This document shows positions 42,367 through 50,854 of a DNA stretch of 64,000 bases, one piece after another. Both the position numbers and the translations under genes were made by a program. The stretch covers positions 62,001-126,000 of the forward strand of contig NZ_QCZI01000004.1 in assembly GCF_003097635.1 (NCBI RefSeq), given 5' to 3'. The stretch is from Flavobacterium psychrotolerans (GTDB lineage: Bacteria; Bacteroidota; Bacteroidia; Flavobacteriales; Flavobacteriaceae). Below the pieces are notes generated by a model that saw only the letters and a list, made by a program, of their open reading frames with translations, was not told the DNA's origin and did no database searches. The stretch's first letter is position 1. Each line of letters starts with the position of its first letter.

Positions 42367-44061
42367 TTAACTTCTAATCAATTTTCTGTATTTTAAACGT
42401 TTAGGGGTCAAGTCACCACCCAAACGTTTCTTTTTGTTTTCTTCATAATCAGAGAAGCCACCTTCAAAATAATATACCTCGGAGTTGCCTTCAAAGGCTA
42501 AAATATGGGTGCAAATTCTATCTAGAAACCATCTGTCGTGAGAAATTACCACAGCACATCCTGCAAAGTTTTCCAATCCTTCTTCTAAGGCACGGAGTGT
42601 GTTGATATCCAAATCATTTGTTGGCTCATCCAACAAAAGGACGTTCCCTTCTTCTTTTAACGTCATGGCTAGGTGCAATCTATTACGTTCTCCCCCTGAA
42701 AGCATGGAAACTTTTTTGTTTTGATCGCTACCTCCAAAGTTAAAACGAGATAAATAGGCTCTCGAGTTCACTTGTCTCCCACCCATCATAATTAATTCTT
42801 GTCCATCACAAAAATTCTCCCAAATGGATTTATCTGGATTAATATTGGAATGTGCCTGATCAACATAGGCAATTTTAACGGTATCCCCTATAATAAATTC
42901 ACCTGCATCGGGTTTTTCTTCCCCCATAATCATTCTAAAAATAGTAGATTTACCCGCTCCATTTGGCCCAATAATTCCAACAATTCCAGCTTGTGGCAAA
43001 GTAAAATTTAAATTATCATAAAGCAATTTATCTCCAAATGCCTTTGCAACGCCTTTTGCCTCAATAACATTGGTTCCTAAACGTGGCCCATTGGGAATAT
43101 AAATTTCTAATTTTTCATCCAGTTGTTTTTGGTCTTCATTCAAAAGTTTATCATAATTCTGCAAACGCGCTTTTTGTTTCGTCTGACGCCCTTTGGCACC
43201 TTGACGAACCCAATCCAACTCGCGTTCCAAGGTCTTTCTGCGCTTAGAAGCTACTTTTTCTTCTAGAGCCATACGTCCTGATTTTTGCTCCAACCAAGAG
43301 GAATAGTTCCCTTTCCAAGGAATACCTTCCCCCCTATCCAACTCTAAAATCCAACCGGCAACGTTATCCAGAAAATACCTGTCGTGCGTTACAGCAATTA
43401 CAGTTCCAGCGTATTGTGCCAAATGTTGCTCTAACCAAAGAACACTTTCGGCGTCCAAGTGATTCGTAGGTTCATCCAATAGCAAAACGTCTGGCTGCTG
43501 CAACAACAATCGGCATAAGGCAACACGACGACGCTCTCCTCCCGATAAATTTTTAATAAGCATGTCCGGATCCGGAGTACGCAGTGCATCCATGGCAATT
43601 TCTAGTTTGGTATCGATTTCCCAAGCGCCAAGGGCATCTATTTTATCTTGCAAAGTGGCTTGACGATCCATCAATTTATCCATTTTATCCGCATCCTCAT
43701 AATTCTCTGGGAGTCCAAACAAATCATTTATTTGATTGTATTCCTCAAGCACTTTCATCGTTTCTGCCACGCCTTCTTTTACAATTTCGATAACCGTTTT
43801 CGAATCATCCAAAATTGGATCCTGTTCTAAATAACCTACGGTATGCCCCGGTTGAAAAACAACATCACCTTGATAGTTCTTATCCACTCCGGCTATGATC
43901 TTTAATAATGAAGATTTTCCGGAACCATTTAGACCTAAAATTCCAATTTTAGCTCCGTAAAAAAAACTCAAATAAATATTTTTCAATACCGGTTTATCAC
44001 TTCCAGGATAGGTTTTACTCAATTTTTGCATTGAGAATATTACTTTCTTATCGTCTGCCAT
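42367..44061 (-). CDS. ettA: Energy-dependent translational throttle protein EttA
   Basis: A 564-residue ABC-F protein, started at 44061 (MADDKKVIFSMQKLSKTYPG) as in other EttA proteins. It has two ABC domains: Walker A GLNGSGKSS and GPNGAGKST, signature LSGGERRRVAL and LSGGERNRLHL, Walker B VLLLDEPTNHLD and VLLLDEPTNDLD. An arm and a linker region lie between them (KRRKTLERELDWVRQGAKGRQTKQ-like). EttA gates the first peptide bond on the ribosome according to ATP level. The frame stays open 38 codons further upstream to an ATG at 44175 (see findings). Confidence 0.95.
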   Translation of the reverse strand: MADDKKVIFSMQKLSKTYPGSDKPVLKNIYLSFFYGAKIGILGLNGSGKSSLLKIIAGVDKNYQGDVVFQPGHTVGYLEQDPILDDSKTVIEIVKEGVAETMKVLEEYNQINDLFGLPENYEDADKMDKLMDRQATLQDKIDALGAWEIDTKLEIAMDALRTPDPDMLIKNLSGGERRRVALCRLLLQQPDVLLLDEPTNHLDAESVLWLEQHLAQYAGTVIAVTHDRYFLDNVAGWILELDRGEGIPWKGNYSSWLEQKSGRMALEEKVASKRRKTLERELDWVRQGAKGRQTKQKARLQNYDKLLNEDQKQLDEKLEIYIPNGPRLGTNVIEAKGVAKAFGDKLLYDNLNFTLPQAGIVGIIGPNGAGKSTIFRMIMGEEKPDAGEFIIGDTVKIAYVDQAHSNINPDKSIWENFCDGQELIMMGGRQVNSRAYLSRFNFGGSDQNKKVSMLSGGERNRLHLAMTLKEEGNVLLLDEPTNDLDINTLRALEEGLENFAGCAVVISHDRWFLDRICTHILAFEGNSEVYYFEGGFSDYEENKKKRLGGDLTPKRLKYRKLIRS

Positions 44062-44176
44062 TTTACTGTTATTTATTTTATTTTTTGAATGATTTTTCTT
44101 GACTGATTCAATTAAAACAGAATCCAATAATGCCTCATTAGGCCTTTGAAAAACCGATTTTAAACTTTTTATCATG

Positions 44177-44184
44177 CAAATATA
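44177..44184 (-). promoter_or_regulatory. -7 box for ettA
   Basis: Minus-strand TATATTTG, exact match. Transcription would start near 44171, giving a leader of about 110 nt before the ettA ATG at 44061, unusually long for this window. Confidence 0.5.
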
Positions 44185-44380
44185 TTACATTATAATAACA
44201 AAAAAAGTTTTAACCAATAAAGAATAAATTAGGAGAATACTTAAAAATCCATTTTCAAAATTTAATTCCCAATCAAGATGTTTCAAACCTTTTTAAAGTA
44301 AAGCCTATAGGTGTGAATAATGTAACTTTTACCATAAATTAAACAACAATTTAAGACAAAATGACCACCACCTTTGCTAA

Positions 44381-44396
44381 GTGAAAATAATTTCAC
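44381..44396. repeat. Short palindrome before the ice-binding protein gene
   Basis: GTGAAA-ATAA-TTTCAC: 6-bp perfect arms around 4 nt, ending 17 bp before the ATG at 44414. It is in the 5' leader or promoter region and could be an operator or a leader hairpin. The GTG of its left arm is also an in-frame start codon but is probably not used. Confidence 0.5.
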
Positions 44397-44413
44397 CTTT
44401 AAATATAAAAAAA

Positions 44414-46021
44414 ATGAAAACAAGACTACTTAGTGCAATAATGGTGCTTTCACTATTATTCATGCAAAATTTAAGTTTTGGGCAAGCCCCAAAACTAGGA
44501 ACTTCAGCCAATTTTGTGCTATTTTCTTCAGTTGGAGCGGTTAGAAATACTGGGATTACCCACCTTACAGGAAACGTAGGAACAAATAGCGGTTCCAGTA
44601 CCGGTTTTGGTAACGTAGATGGGGTAATGCACGACGGAGACGGAACGAGTGCCCAATGTGGTGCCGATTTATTAATTGCATATAATCTATTAAATAGTGC
44701 TATACCCAATTATTTCCCTGCTCCTTTGTTAGGTAACGGACAAATTTTGGTCCCTGGAATATATTCAATTCCAAGTGTGGCTTCCTTAGACCATGTTTTG
44801 AATTTAGACGCAAAAGGAAATCCTAATGCCATTTTTATCTTTCAAATTGATGGTGCTTTCGCAACAACATCTAATTCTGAAGTAAAATTATTGAACGGGG
44901 CAAAAGCCTGTAATGTTTTTTGGAAAATAGAAGGATTGGTAAGTTTGGCTACCGGAACCATCATGAAAGGAACCGTTATTGCTAATAATGCTGCAATAAT
45001 CATGAATACTGGTGTTTCATTAGAAGGAAGAGCGCTTTCTACAACCGGATCAATTGATGTTGATGGCATTTTATCCTACATTCCAATTGGATGTGGAAGT
45101 CCTATTCTTAACGGACCTAGTGCCCCTGCTTTAAAATCAACCGAATGTTATGCCATCTTTTCTGCTGGAGGCTCTGTTTCGAACGCAGGTGTATCAACAG
45201 TTACCGGTGATATTGGTACAAATGTAGGTTTAACAACTGGTTTTGATGCCATGTATGTAAAAGGAGAAATACATCCAAAACCCGATACTTCTACTGCGCA
45301 AGCTGCTGCAGACTTGAATGATGTTTATAATTATTTAAACGTGCTTCCTTATGATATCGAATTATTATATCCTGCAGAATTAGGTAATGACCTTGTTCTA
45401 ACACCACACACCTATTTGTTAAATGCAGCAACTGTATTGACAAATACGGTTTACTTGAATGCGCAGGGCAATGCCAATGCGGTATTTATTATTAAAATTA
45501 ATGGAGCACTTTCTACCAGTACTTATGCTAAAGTACTATTGATTAACGGAGCTCAAGCTAAAAACGTATACTGGAAAATTGATGGTGCGGTATTAATTAG
45601 CGACTATTCCGAAATTAAAGGTACAGTAGTTGCTAACAACGGTGCTGTTGATTTAACAACTGGCGTGGTACTTAACGGTAGAGCTTTTACAACAACAGGT
45701 GCATTAAGTACTGCTGCAGTATCAGTGGTTATGCCTGTAGGATGTCCTACAATGGGAACACATTCATTTAATGAGGTTCAAAAAGTGACAATTTATCCAA
45801 ACCCTTTTCATTCTACTCTTACAATTGAGATTAAAGATGCGTATGAAATGAACAATGCTCAAATCGTCTTATATGATGTATTTGGTAGAGAAGTGAAAAA
45901 AGCTGCGGTTACCGAAAAAATAACCACTTTAGAAATGGGTGATCTTACTTCTGGTTTCTATTTATATAAAATAATTAGCAATAAAAAAGTCGTTCAATCT
46001 GGAAAATTGATGGCAAAATAA
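44414..46021 (+). CDS. Two-domain ice-binding-type protein (DUF3494) with T9SS tail
   Basis: A 535-residue secreted protein. Signal peptide about 1-23 (cleaved near SFGQ-AP). Two tandem DUF3494 domains follow (about 25-225 and 232-440). Each opens with an anchor such as FVLFSSVGAVRNTG or YAIFSAGGSVSNAG, then LTGNVGTNSG or VTGDIGTNVG. Each has the beta-helix signatures VFWKIEG/VYWKIDG and GTVIANN/GTVVANN, followed by GRALSTTG or GRAFTTTG. This is the fold of type-1 microbial ice-binding proteins. A Por secretion tail (about 452-535, VTIYPNPFHSTLTIEI) targets it to T9SS. Start at 44414 is chosen because of the signal peptide. Ice binding itself is inferred from the family. Confidence 0.88.
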   Translation: MKTRLLSAIMVLSLLFMQNLSFGQAPKLGTSANFVLFSSVGAVRNTGITHLTGNVGTNSGSSTGFGNVDGVMHDGDGTSAQCGADLLIAYNLLNSAIPNYFPAPLLGNGQILVPGIYSIPSVASLDHVLNLDAKGNPNAIFIFQIDGAFATTSNSEVKLLNGAKACNVFWKIEGLVSLATGTIMKGTVIANNAAIIMNTGVSLEGRALSTTGSIDVDGILSYIPIGCGSPILNGPSAPALKSTECYAIFSAGGSVSNAGVSTVTGDIGTNVGLTTGFDAMYVKGEIHPKPDTSTAQAAADLNDVYNYLNVLPYDIELLYPAELGNDLVLTPHTYLLNAATVLTNTVYLNAQGNANAVFIIKINGALSTSTYAKVLLINGAQAKNVYWKIDGAVLISDYSEIKGTVVANNGAVDLTTGVVLNGRAFTTTGALSTAAVSVVMPVGCPTMGTHSFNEVQKVTIYPNPFHSTLTIEIKDAYEMNNAQIVLYDVFGREVKKAAVTEKITTLEMGDLTSGFYLYKIISNKKVVQSGKLMAK

Positions 46022-46042
46022 CTGTCAATTGCTTAATACTTA

Positions 46043-46081
46043 AAAATCCATCCCAGTCTAAGATCGGGATGGATTTTTTTT
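46043..46081 (+). terminator. Intrinsic terminator after the ice-binding protein gene
   Basis: 12-bp perfect stem AAAATCCATCCC/GGGATGGATTTT, 11-nt loop and a T run to 46081. Confidence 0.9.
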
Positions 46082-46105
46082 ACAAAAACATAATTCCTAT
46101 ATTCC

Positions 46106-46288
46106 TTATACTCTTCCTTTTAAAGAGCTGAACACCCAGGCAATGGCTAAGAACCCAACTCCTGTAGCGGCAAAACCCCAACCTGAAATATCTCTGTATC
46201 TAAAAGCGCCAAGTCCTATTAAAAGGAATCCCATCACGATCATTAATAAAGTGGCCCACCCCAAAATAGTATTTTTATTCATCCCCAT
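46106..46288 (-). CDS. CAL67264-family small membrane protein
   Basis: A 60-residue protein (an alternative start is at 46282, MNKNTILGWATLL). Two hydrophobic helices (about 9-28 and 35-53) flank a short polar loop with RYRDISGWGF. It ends SSLKGRV. It matches the small CAL67264 membrane family of Flavobacteriia, recognised from memory. Function unknown. In relatives it lies between ettA and an acyl-ACP thioesterase gene. Here the ice-binding gene separates it from ettA, which suggests insertion of that gene. Confidence 0.8.
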   Translation of the reverse strand: MGMNKNTILGWATLLMIVMGFLLIGLGAFRYRDISGWGFAATGVGFLAIAWVFSSLKGRV

Positions 46289-46795
46289 AATTGTGGCATT
46301 TTACGTTTTTATAAGGTGTAAATATCGGAAAAATTGACCCAAATTTTATCATTCAATTAAAATATTTTGCCCAAAAAACCTGAATTCATTTGTACTGTAA
46401 TAGGTATACCTTTTCATGACTTGTTTTGCATTGCTCTCGTTTGTGGGCGCAGTATGCAATTCTGCGCTATTCAACACAAATAAATTTAGGGCATATCCTA
46501 ACTATTGGATTAACTTTTTCGAGAATTGTTTTAGATATAAATTTTCTAAAATCACGAAGTTAATTTTAAAGTTCGTCTTTGTCAGATTGTACAATCATGT
46601 CTATCTAGTTGAGTCCATGAGCCCGAAATGGAAAGCATTAATAAAAATACAGTTAATTTTGTTTCCATAGTGGCATACCATTAAAATTTTCAGATTTATA
46701 CTTTTTAATATTCATATAATTTATGCAAAATGTATGTTTTTAAATGCATTAACATTTCATTAAGGAATATCGTCATAAAATGAATTTTTATTTTC
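46289..46795. other. Non-coding, part of a 763-bp gap; nothing assigned
   Basis: AT-rich sequence with no convincing coding frame. A perfect 12-bp palindrome GATTGTACAATC lies at 46586-46597. A 84-codon open frame (46416-46670) has no family resemblance, no promoter and an unusual Phe/Asn/Lys-rich composition, and is not accepted. The block may hold remnants of a lost gene or mobile element, since the XRE fossil lies next to it. Confidence 0.4.
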
Positions 46796-46803
46796 TATTT
46801 TTG
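46796..46803 (+). promoter_or_regulatory. -7 box before the degraded XRE gene
   Basis: TATTTTTG, TAnnTTTG match, 18 bp upstream of the ATG at 46822. The promoter seems to have outlasted the gene. Confidence 0.4.
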
Positions 46804-46821
46804 ATGTGAAACAACCGAATT

Positions 46822-47023
46822 ATGAACATATTTGTTGGTAAGAAATTAAAAAAATTACGTAAATCAAGAAATTATAGATTTGGAGGAAAAAGCAAGGAAC
46901 TAGTCTTGTTTTATTAAAAAACACCAAAAAATTCTCAAAACGGGAACTGTGACTTAGTTTAGAAAAAACAAAAATACCAAATGGTTTGATTTTTTTGAAA
47001 AAAAAGAGATTATCATTAATTAA
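46822..47023 (+). pseudogene. Remnant of an XRE-family HTH regulator
   Basis: The ATG at 46822 opens with MNIFVGKKLKKLRKSRNY, the typical first helix of flavobacterial XRE regulators (VGKKIKKLRKSRNYSQEE-like). Normal family sequence then breaks down, with a stop at 46915-46917. Downstream pieces in three frames stay in order: GNCDL (46942-46956), SLEKT (46956-46970) and WFDFFEKKEIIIN (46982-47020). They match the expected end of such a regulator (ENGNCDLSLEKL then FDFFEKK). Intervening frameshifts and deletions mark it as non-functional. Recognition is from memory of the family, not an alignment. Confidence 0.5.
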
Positions 47024-47051
47024 ACTCAAAGAATAATAAACTCAAAAAATA

Positions 47052-47795
47052 ATGCCGATAGCACCAAATTTCACCTCTATTTTAAGCAAAGACTGGGAAA
47101 TCAATTTCACGCAATGTGCGCCAAACGGGTATTTGAAATATACCGATTTGTGTAATCTTTTGCAACTGACAGCAGCCTTCCATTCAGAAATTGGGGGGAT
47201 TAGTTTTTCGGATATGCAGGAATTTAATCAGGCTTGGGTGTTGAGCCGGATGCGTGTTGAAATTAAGGAATTACCCAAATGGAAAGATATTGTAACGGTA
47301 AAAACATGGATCAATTCGCTAGAAAACTCCCGTTCTGTTCGTGCTTTAGAAATGTATGTTAATAATAAAAAGATTGTGGGTTCCGAGACGTATTGGGCTG
47401 TATTTAACACTAAAACCCGCAGACCTGAAGCTCTGGCATTACCATTTGAACATTTTAAATTGTATCCGGAAAAAAAAGCTACTAAAAAAACTTTTTCTAA
47501 AATTAATATTACAAATGAAAAGGAAATCGTTTTTGAAAGAACCGTTTCTTTATCTGATTTAGATATTGTAAATCATGTAAATAACGTGAAATATTTAGAA
47601 TGGTGTCTGGATTTAGTACCTGAGAATTTAATTCTAAATCAAAAAATTGAAAGTTTCGAAATGAATTTTATGAAGGAATTATCACTAAAGGACAATGTTA
47701 TTTTACATGAATGTCTAACAAAAGAGACTGCTGTTTTCAGTATTACAAAAGAAGACAAAACCTCTTTCGCTTTGCAATTGAATTGGAAAGATTAA
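47052..47795 (+). CDS. Acyl-ACP thioesterase (FatA/FatB type)
   Basis: A 247-residue hot-dog-fold protein of the PF01643 family. The N-terminal half carries WEINFTQCAPNGYLKYTDLCNLLQ and WVLSRMRVEI. The second half contains SDLDIVNHVNNVKYLEWCLD, with the Asp-Asn-His of the active site (VNHVNNVKY). It hydrolyses acyl-ACP to free fatty acid and so sets chain length in lipid synthesis. Gene context near CAL67264 is as in other flavobacteria. The ATG follows a purine-rich leader. Confidence 0.9.
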   Translation: MPIAPNFTSILSKDWEINFTQCAPNGYLKYTDLCNLLQLTAAFHSEIGGISFSDMQEFNQAWVLSRMRVEIKELPKWKDIVTVKTWINSLENSRSVRALEMYVNNKKIVGSETYWAVFNTKTRRPEALALPFEHFKLYPEKKATKKTFSKINITNEKEIVFERTVSLSDLDIVNHVNNVKYLEWCLDLVPENLILNQKIESFEMNFMKELSLKDNVILHECLTKETAVFSITKEDKTSFALQLNWKD

Positions 47796-47807
47796 TCAAA
47801 AAAAACA

Positions 47808-47836
47808 CCCCCAAATAGCTTCTAACTTTTTGAGGG
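47808..47836 (-). terminator. Terminator after the RprY-like gene
   Basis: On the minus strand, CCCTCAAA pairs with TTTGGGGG (one wobble) around a 13-nt loop, followed by TGTTTTTTTT. It lies between the converging thioesterase and regulator genes. Confidence 0.7.
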
Positions 47837-47865
47837 CATTTCATTTATTGAAGCCTAATTTATGA

Positions 47866-48582
47866 TTATACTGCGACTTTATTTTTAACCACTAATCTAA
47901 ATCCTTCACCATGGATATTTAGAATTTCAACATTATCATCTGGCTTAAGGTATTTTCTTAATTTGGCAATATAAACGTCCATACTTCTGGAAGTAAAGTA
48001 GTTGTCATCTCTCCATATTTTGGTAAGAGCCATTTCTCTAGGCATTAAATCATCTTCATAAACTGCTAACATTTTTAACAATTCATTTTCTTTTGGAGAT
48101 AATTTTATTGGCTCTTCATCCTTAAACGTTAAAAAACGAAGTTTAGAATTAAGATGAAAGTTTCCTATTTGAAATTCAAATTTAACGTGATCGCTTTTTA
48201 CATCAACCGTTTTTCTTTGAATAATGGCTTTTATTTTCATCAACAACACCTCTGAATCGAAAGGTTTATTCAAATAATCATCGGCACCAACTTTATATCC
48301 TTTAAGCACATCTTCTTTCATAGATTTTGCTGTCAAGAAAATAATAGGCACTTCTTTATTTTTCTCCCTGATTTCCTTGGCTAATGTATACCCATCTTTG
48401 TATGGCATCATAACGTCAAGTATACATAAATCATAGGTATCTTTTTTGAATTTCTCAAATCCTTCCATACCGTTTTTTGCCAACGTGACGTCAAAGTCAT
48501 TTAGCATTAAGTAATCTTTTAATATCGCACCAAAATTTTGATCGTCTTCTACTAAAAGAATTTTTTTATTTTCTGTTTCCAT
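47866..48582 (-). CDS. OmpR-type response regulator, RprY-like
   Basis: A 238-residue two-domain regulator. Receiver (1-120): ILLVEDDQNFGAIL, the phospho-acceptor LCILDVMMPYKDGY and the Lys of LNKPFDSE. Winged helix (about 140-232): FQIGNFHLNSKLRFLTF, LSPKENELLKML, TKIWRDDNYFTSRSMDVYIAKLRKYL. It pairs with the upstream kinase (28-bp gap). The pair resembles RprX/RprY of Bacteroides and flavobacteria, which respond to oxidative or envelope stress. The specific targets are unknown. Confidence 0.9.
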   Translation of the reverse strand: METENKKILLVEDDQNFGAILKDYLMLNDFDVTLAKNGMEGFEKFKKDTYDLCILDVMMPYKDGYTLAKEIREKNKEVPIIFLTAKSMKEDVLKGYKVGADDYLNKPFDSEVLLMKIKAIIQRKTVDVKSDHVKFEFQIGNFHLNSKLRFLTFKDEEPIKLSPKENELLKMLAVYEDDLMPREMALTKIWRDDNYFTSRSMDVYIAKLRKYLKPDDNVEILNIHGEGFRLVVKNKVAV

Positions 48583-48610
48583 ATTTTTGTTTATTTGTGG
48601 TATTTAAATT

Positions 48611-50197
48611 TTAATTAATTAGTGGTATTTTTATAATAAATGTGCTCCCTTTCCCTTTTTCGCTTTCCACGAAAATTTCACCATTATGGTCTTCTATGAT
48701 TCTTTTAACATATGCAAGACCCAACCCATGCCCCTTTACATTATGCAAATCACCCGTATGTTCCCTGTAGAATTTTTCAAAAATTCTTTTTTGTGCCACT
48801 TTACTCATCCCAGAACCTTGATCTTTTATTTTAATGATAACAAAATCTTTTACATTTTCTGTATAAACATCAATTTTTGGTTCTTCCGGTGAATATTTAA
48901 TCGCATTGTCTAAAACATTTACAATCACATTTGTAAAATGGACATCGTTAAGTAAAACCGTAGTCCTATTGGCAGCAAAATGAGTTGTAATTGTTCCTTG
49001 TCTATCCTCAATAATTAAATTAACATGTTCTATTGCCTCTTCAATTATTTCGTGAATATTATTTGATTCCTTATTAATCTCTAATTCCTTTTTTTCTAAT
49101 TTCGAAATTCTAAGCACATTTTCTACCTGTGCATGCATTCGTTTATTTTCGTCCCTAATCATTTGCAAATACCTGCTTACTTTTTCTTTATCGTCAATCA
49201 CTTTTGGATTTTTTATCGCATCAAGTGCCAAATTTATTGTTGCAATTGGGGTTTTAAACTCATGAGTCATATTGTTGATGAAATCCGTTTTAATTTCAGA
49301 AATCTGACGCTGTCTAATTAATTGATTCAAGGCACTGGAATATGCAATGACTATTATCAGAGTAAAAATGATAGATAATAATGTAATTCCAACTAATTCT
49401 GAAAACAAAAACTTTTCTTTATGAGGAAAACTTACTAATAATTGATATTTGTTATTCCCCTCATTATCAGTAAATATTGGAATGGAATAGGTAGAATTTT
49501 TATCGAACCTAAATTTATCCGACTTAACTTTTGTAGCTAAACCATTACTGTAAATTCCAAACTCAAAAGGTGTTTTTACCTCATACTCTTTTAATTCCGT
49601 TTCGAGCAATTTATGGAGCTTTTCCTTAGAAACTCTCTCTTGCAATGATTTTGCAGCAGCAATATCTTTAAAGAAAATTTCAAACTGGGCATTTTCGAGA
49701 ACATCAAGTTTTCCTTTTTTTTGAATTTTAATATCAGGGGTCACTTTTTGTTGAACATCTGAATTATCAATTTCACCATTATTGTAAACTTCAGTCACTC
49801 TTTTTGATGAAAAGTTTTTAAGCTTTTTTATACTGTCGGTTTTTTTATCAAAGAACGAAGAAGAAACATTAAAATCTTCTGATATTATATTATTTGAATA
49901 AATGATAGTTTCATTTGTACGAGAATCTCTTTGATAATATCCAAACTCAAGAAAATCGCTCTTTTCGGGCTCTTTACCTATACTGTCCTTTAATTTTTTA
50001 TACTTGTCAATAAAACTATATGCCTCCTCTTTTTGCAACTTATCAGCCACATTACCAATTACTTGGGTAACATGATACCTGAATTGTTCATCATTATTTT
50101 TGAAGGAAGTATTAAACCAATAAACCTGAACCAGTATTATTCCAATTAAGGATAAACTCATCAAAACTACCAGCAACCTAAAAAACAATTTATTCAT
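48611..50197 (-). CDS. Sensor histidine kinase, RprX-like
   Basis: A 528-residue kinase started at 50197 (MNKLFFRLLVVLMSL). A -7 box lies between this ATG and the upstream one at 50215. Helix 1 (about 4-26), a periplasmic sensor (about 30-255), helix 2 (about 262-288). HisKA has the RprX-typical box MTHEFKTPIATI (His phospho-acceptor). HATPase has VLDNAIKYSPEEPKIDV, KDQGSGM and GHGLGLAYVKRIIE. It probably phosphorylates the RprY-like regulator encoded next. Confidence 0.92.
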   Translation of the reverse strand: MNKLFFRLLVVLMSLSLIGIILVQVYWFNTSFKNNDEQFRYHVTQVIGNVADKLQKEEAYSFIDKYKKLKDSIGKEPEKSDFLEFGYYQRDSRTNETIIYSNNIISEDFNVSSSFFDKKTDSIKKLKNFSSKRVTEVYNNGEIDNSDVQQKVTPDIKIQKKGKLDVLENAQFEIFFKDIAAAKSLQERVSKEKLHKLLETELKEYEVKTPFEFGIYSNGLATKVKSDKFRFDKNSTYSIPIFTDNEGNNKYQLLVSFPHKEKFLFSELVGITLLSIIFTLIIVIAYSSALNQLIRQRQISEIKTDFINNMTHEFKTPIATINLALDAIKNPKVIDDKEKVSRYLQMIRDENKRMHAQVENVLRISKLEKKELEINKESNNIHEIIEEAIEHVNLIIEDRQGTITTHFAANRTTVLLNDVHFTNVIVNVLDNAIKYSPEEPKIDVYTENVKDFVIIKIKDQGSGMSKVAQKRIFEKFYREHTGDLHNVKGHGLGLAYVKRIIEDHNGEIFVESEKGKGSTFIIKIPLIN

Positions 50198-50202
50198 CGT
50201 AA

Positions 50203-50210
50203 CAAAGTTA
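50203..50210 (-). promoter_or_regulatory. -7 box for the kinase/regulator operon
   Basis: Minus-strand TAACTTTG, exact TAnnTTTG match, only 5 bp upstream of the ATG at 50197, implying a leaderless or near-leaderless transcript. Confidence 0.5.
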
Positions 50211-50269
50211 GACAATTTAACATTTATACTGTAAATATATTAACCAAAGATTAACAAAAGTTAATAATT

Positions 50270-50854
50270 TTATTGAAATGTAATTTTTTTAAGAATTTCA
50301 TTTGCCTGAGCTTTTGCTTGATCAATAGCTACATTCTCAATTACATATTGGCTTTTTCCTATGCGCTTTTCGTCTGTCCATTGATTTTCTATACGCTTTA
50401 TCACCTCTTCCCGAGTAACTTTATCTCTTTTGATAACTCTTTGGATTCTAGTTTCTAATGGAGCAATCACCGTAATTACAAAATCACAATCCTTATAACT
50501 GCCACTTTCAAATAATATTGCCGCCTCTTTAATTACAAAAGGGAAATTTGAATGCTGCAAAACCCAATTTTCAAAATGCTTTTTTACTGCTGGATGAATA
50601 ACCGCGTTTAGTTGTTGCAATTTCTCAGGGTTATTAAAAACAATCTCAGAGACTTTTACCCTATCTAATTTTTCATTATTAATAACGCCATCTCCAAAAA
50701 TGGTCTTTAGAGATTGGATAATTTCTGGAGTTTCCGATATTTTTCTGGCTTCATCATCAGCAATATAAACAGGAATTCCCAGTGCCTTAAAATAGTTAGC
50801 TATGGTCGTTTTTCCGCTCCCAATTCCGCCGGTTAATCCTATAATCTTTGTCAT
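50270..50854 (-). CDS. coaE: Dephospho-CoA kinase
   Basis: This 194-residue P-loop kinase carries out the last step of CoA synthesis. Walker A is GLTGGIGSGKTTIANYF (residues 6-22). DDEARKI and FPFVIKEAAILFESGSYKDCD supply the catalytic region. KRDKVTREEVIKRIENQWTDEKR is the LID-type helix. Full length. Its ATG overlaps the stop of the GT2 gene by ATGA, so the two are coupled. coaBC of the same pathway is at 57599-58807. Confidence 0.95.
   Translation of the reverse strand: MTKIIGLTGGIGSGKTTIANYFKALGIPVYIADDEARKISETPEIIQSLKTIFGDGVINNEKLDRVKVSEIVFNNPEKLQQLNAVIHPAVKKHFENWVLQHSNFPFVIKEAAILFESGSYKDCDFVITVIAPLETRIQRVIKRDKVTREEVIKRIENQWTDEKRIGKSQYVIENVAIDQAKAQANEILKKITFQ

Noticed and set aside
44381..44413. 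GTG start for the ice-binding protein
   Set aside because: The GTG lies in a palindrome and the ATG at 44414 begins a clear signal peptide.
46416..46670. 84-codon ORF as a real gene
   Set aside because: No family resemblance, no promoter, and no conserved motif; low-complexity Phe/Asn/Lys-rich composition.
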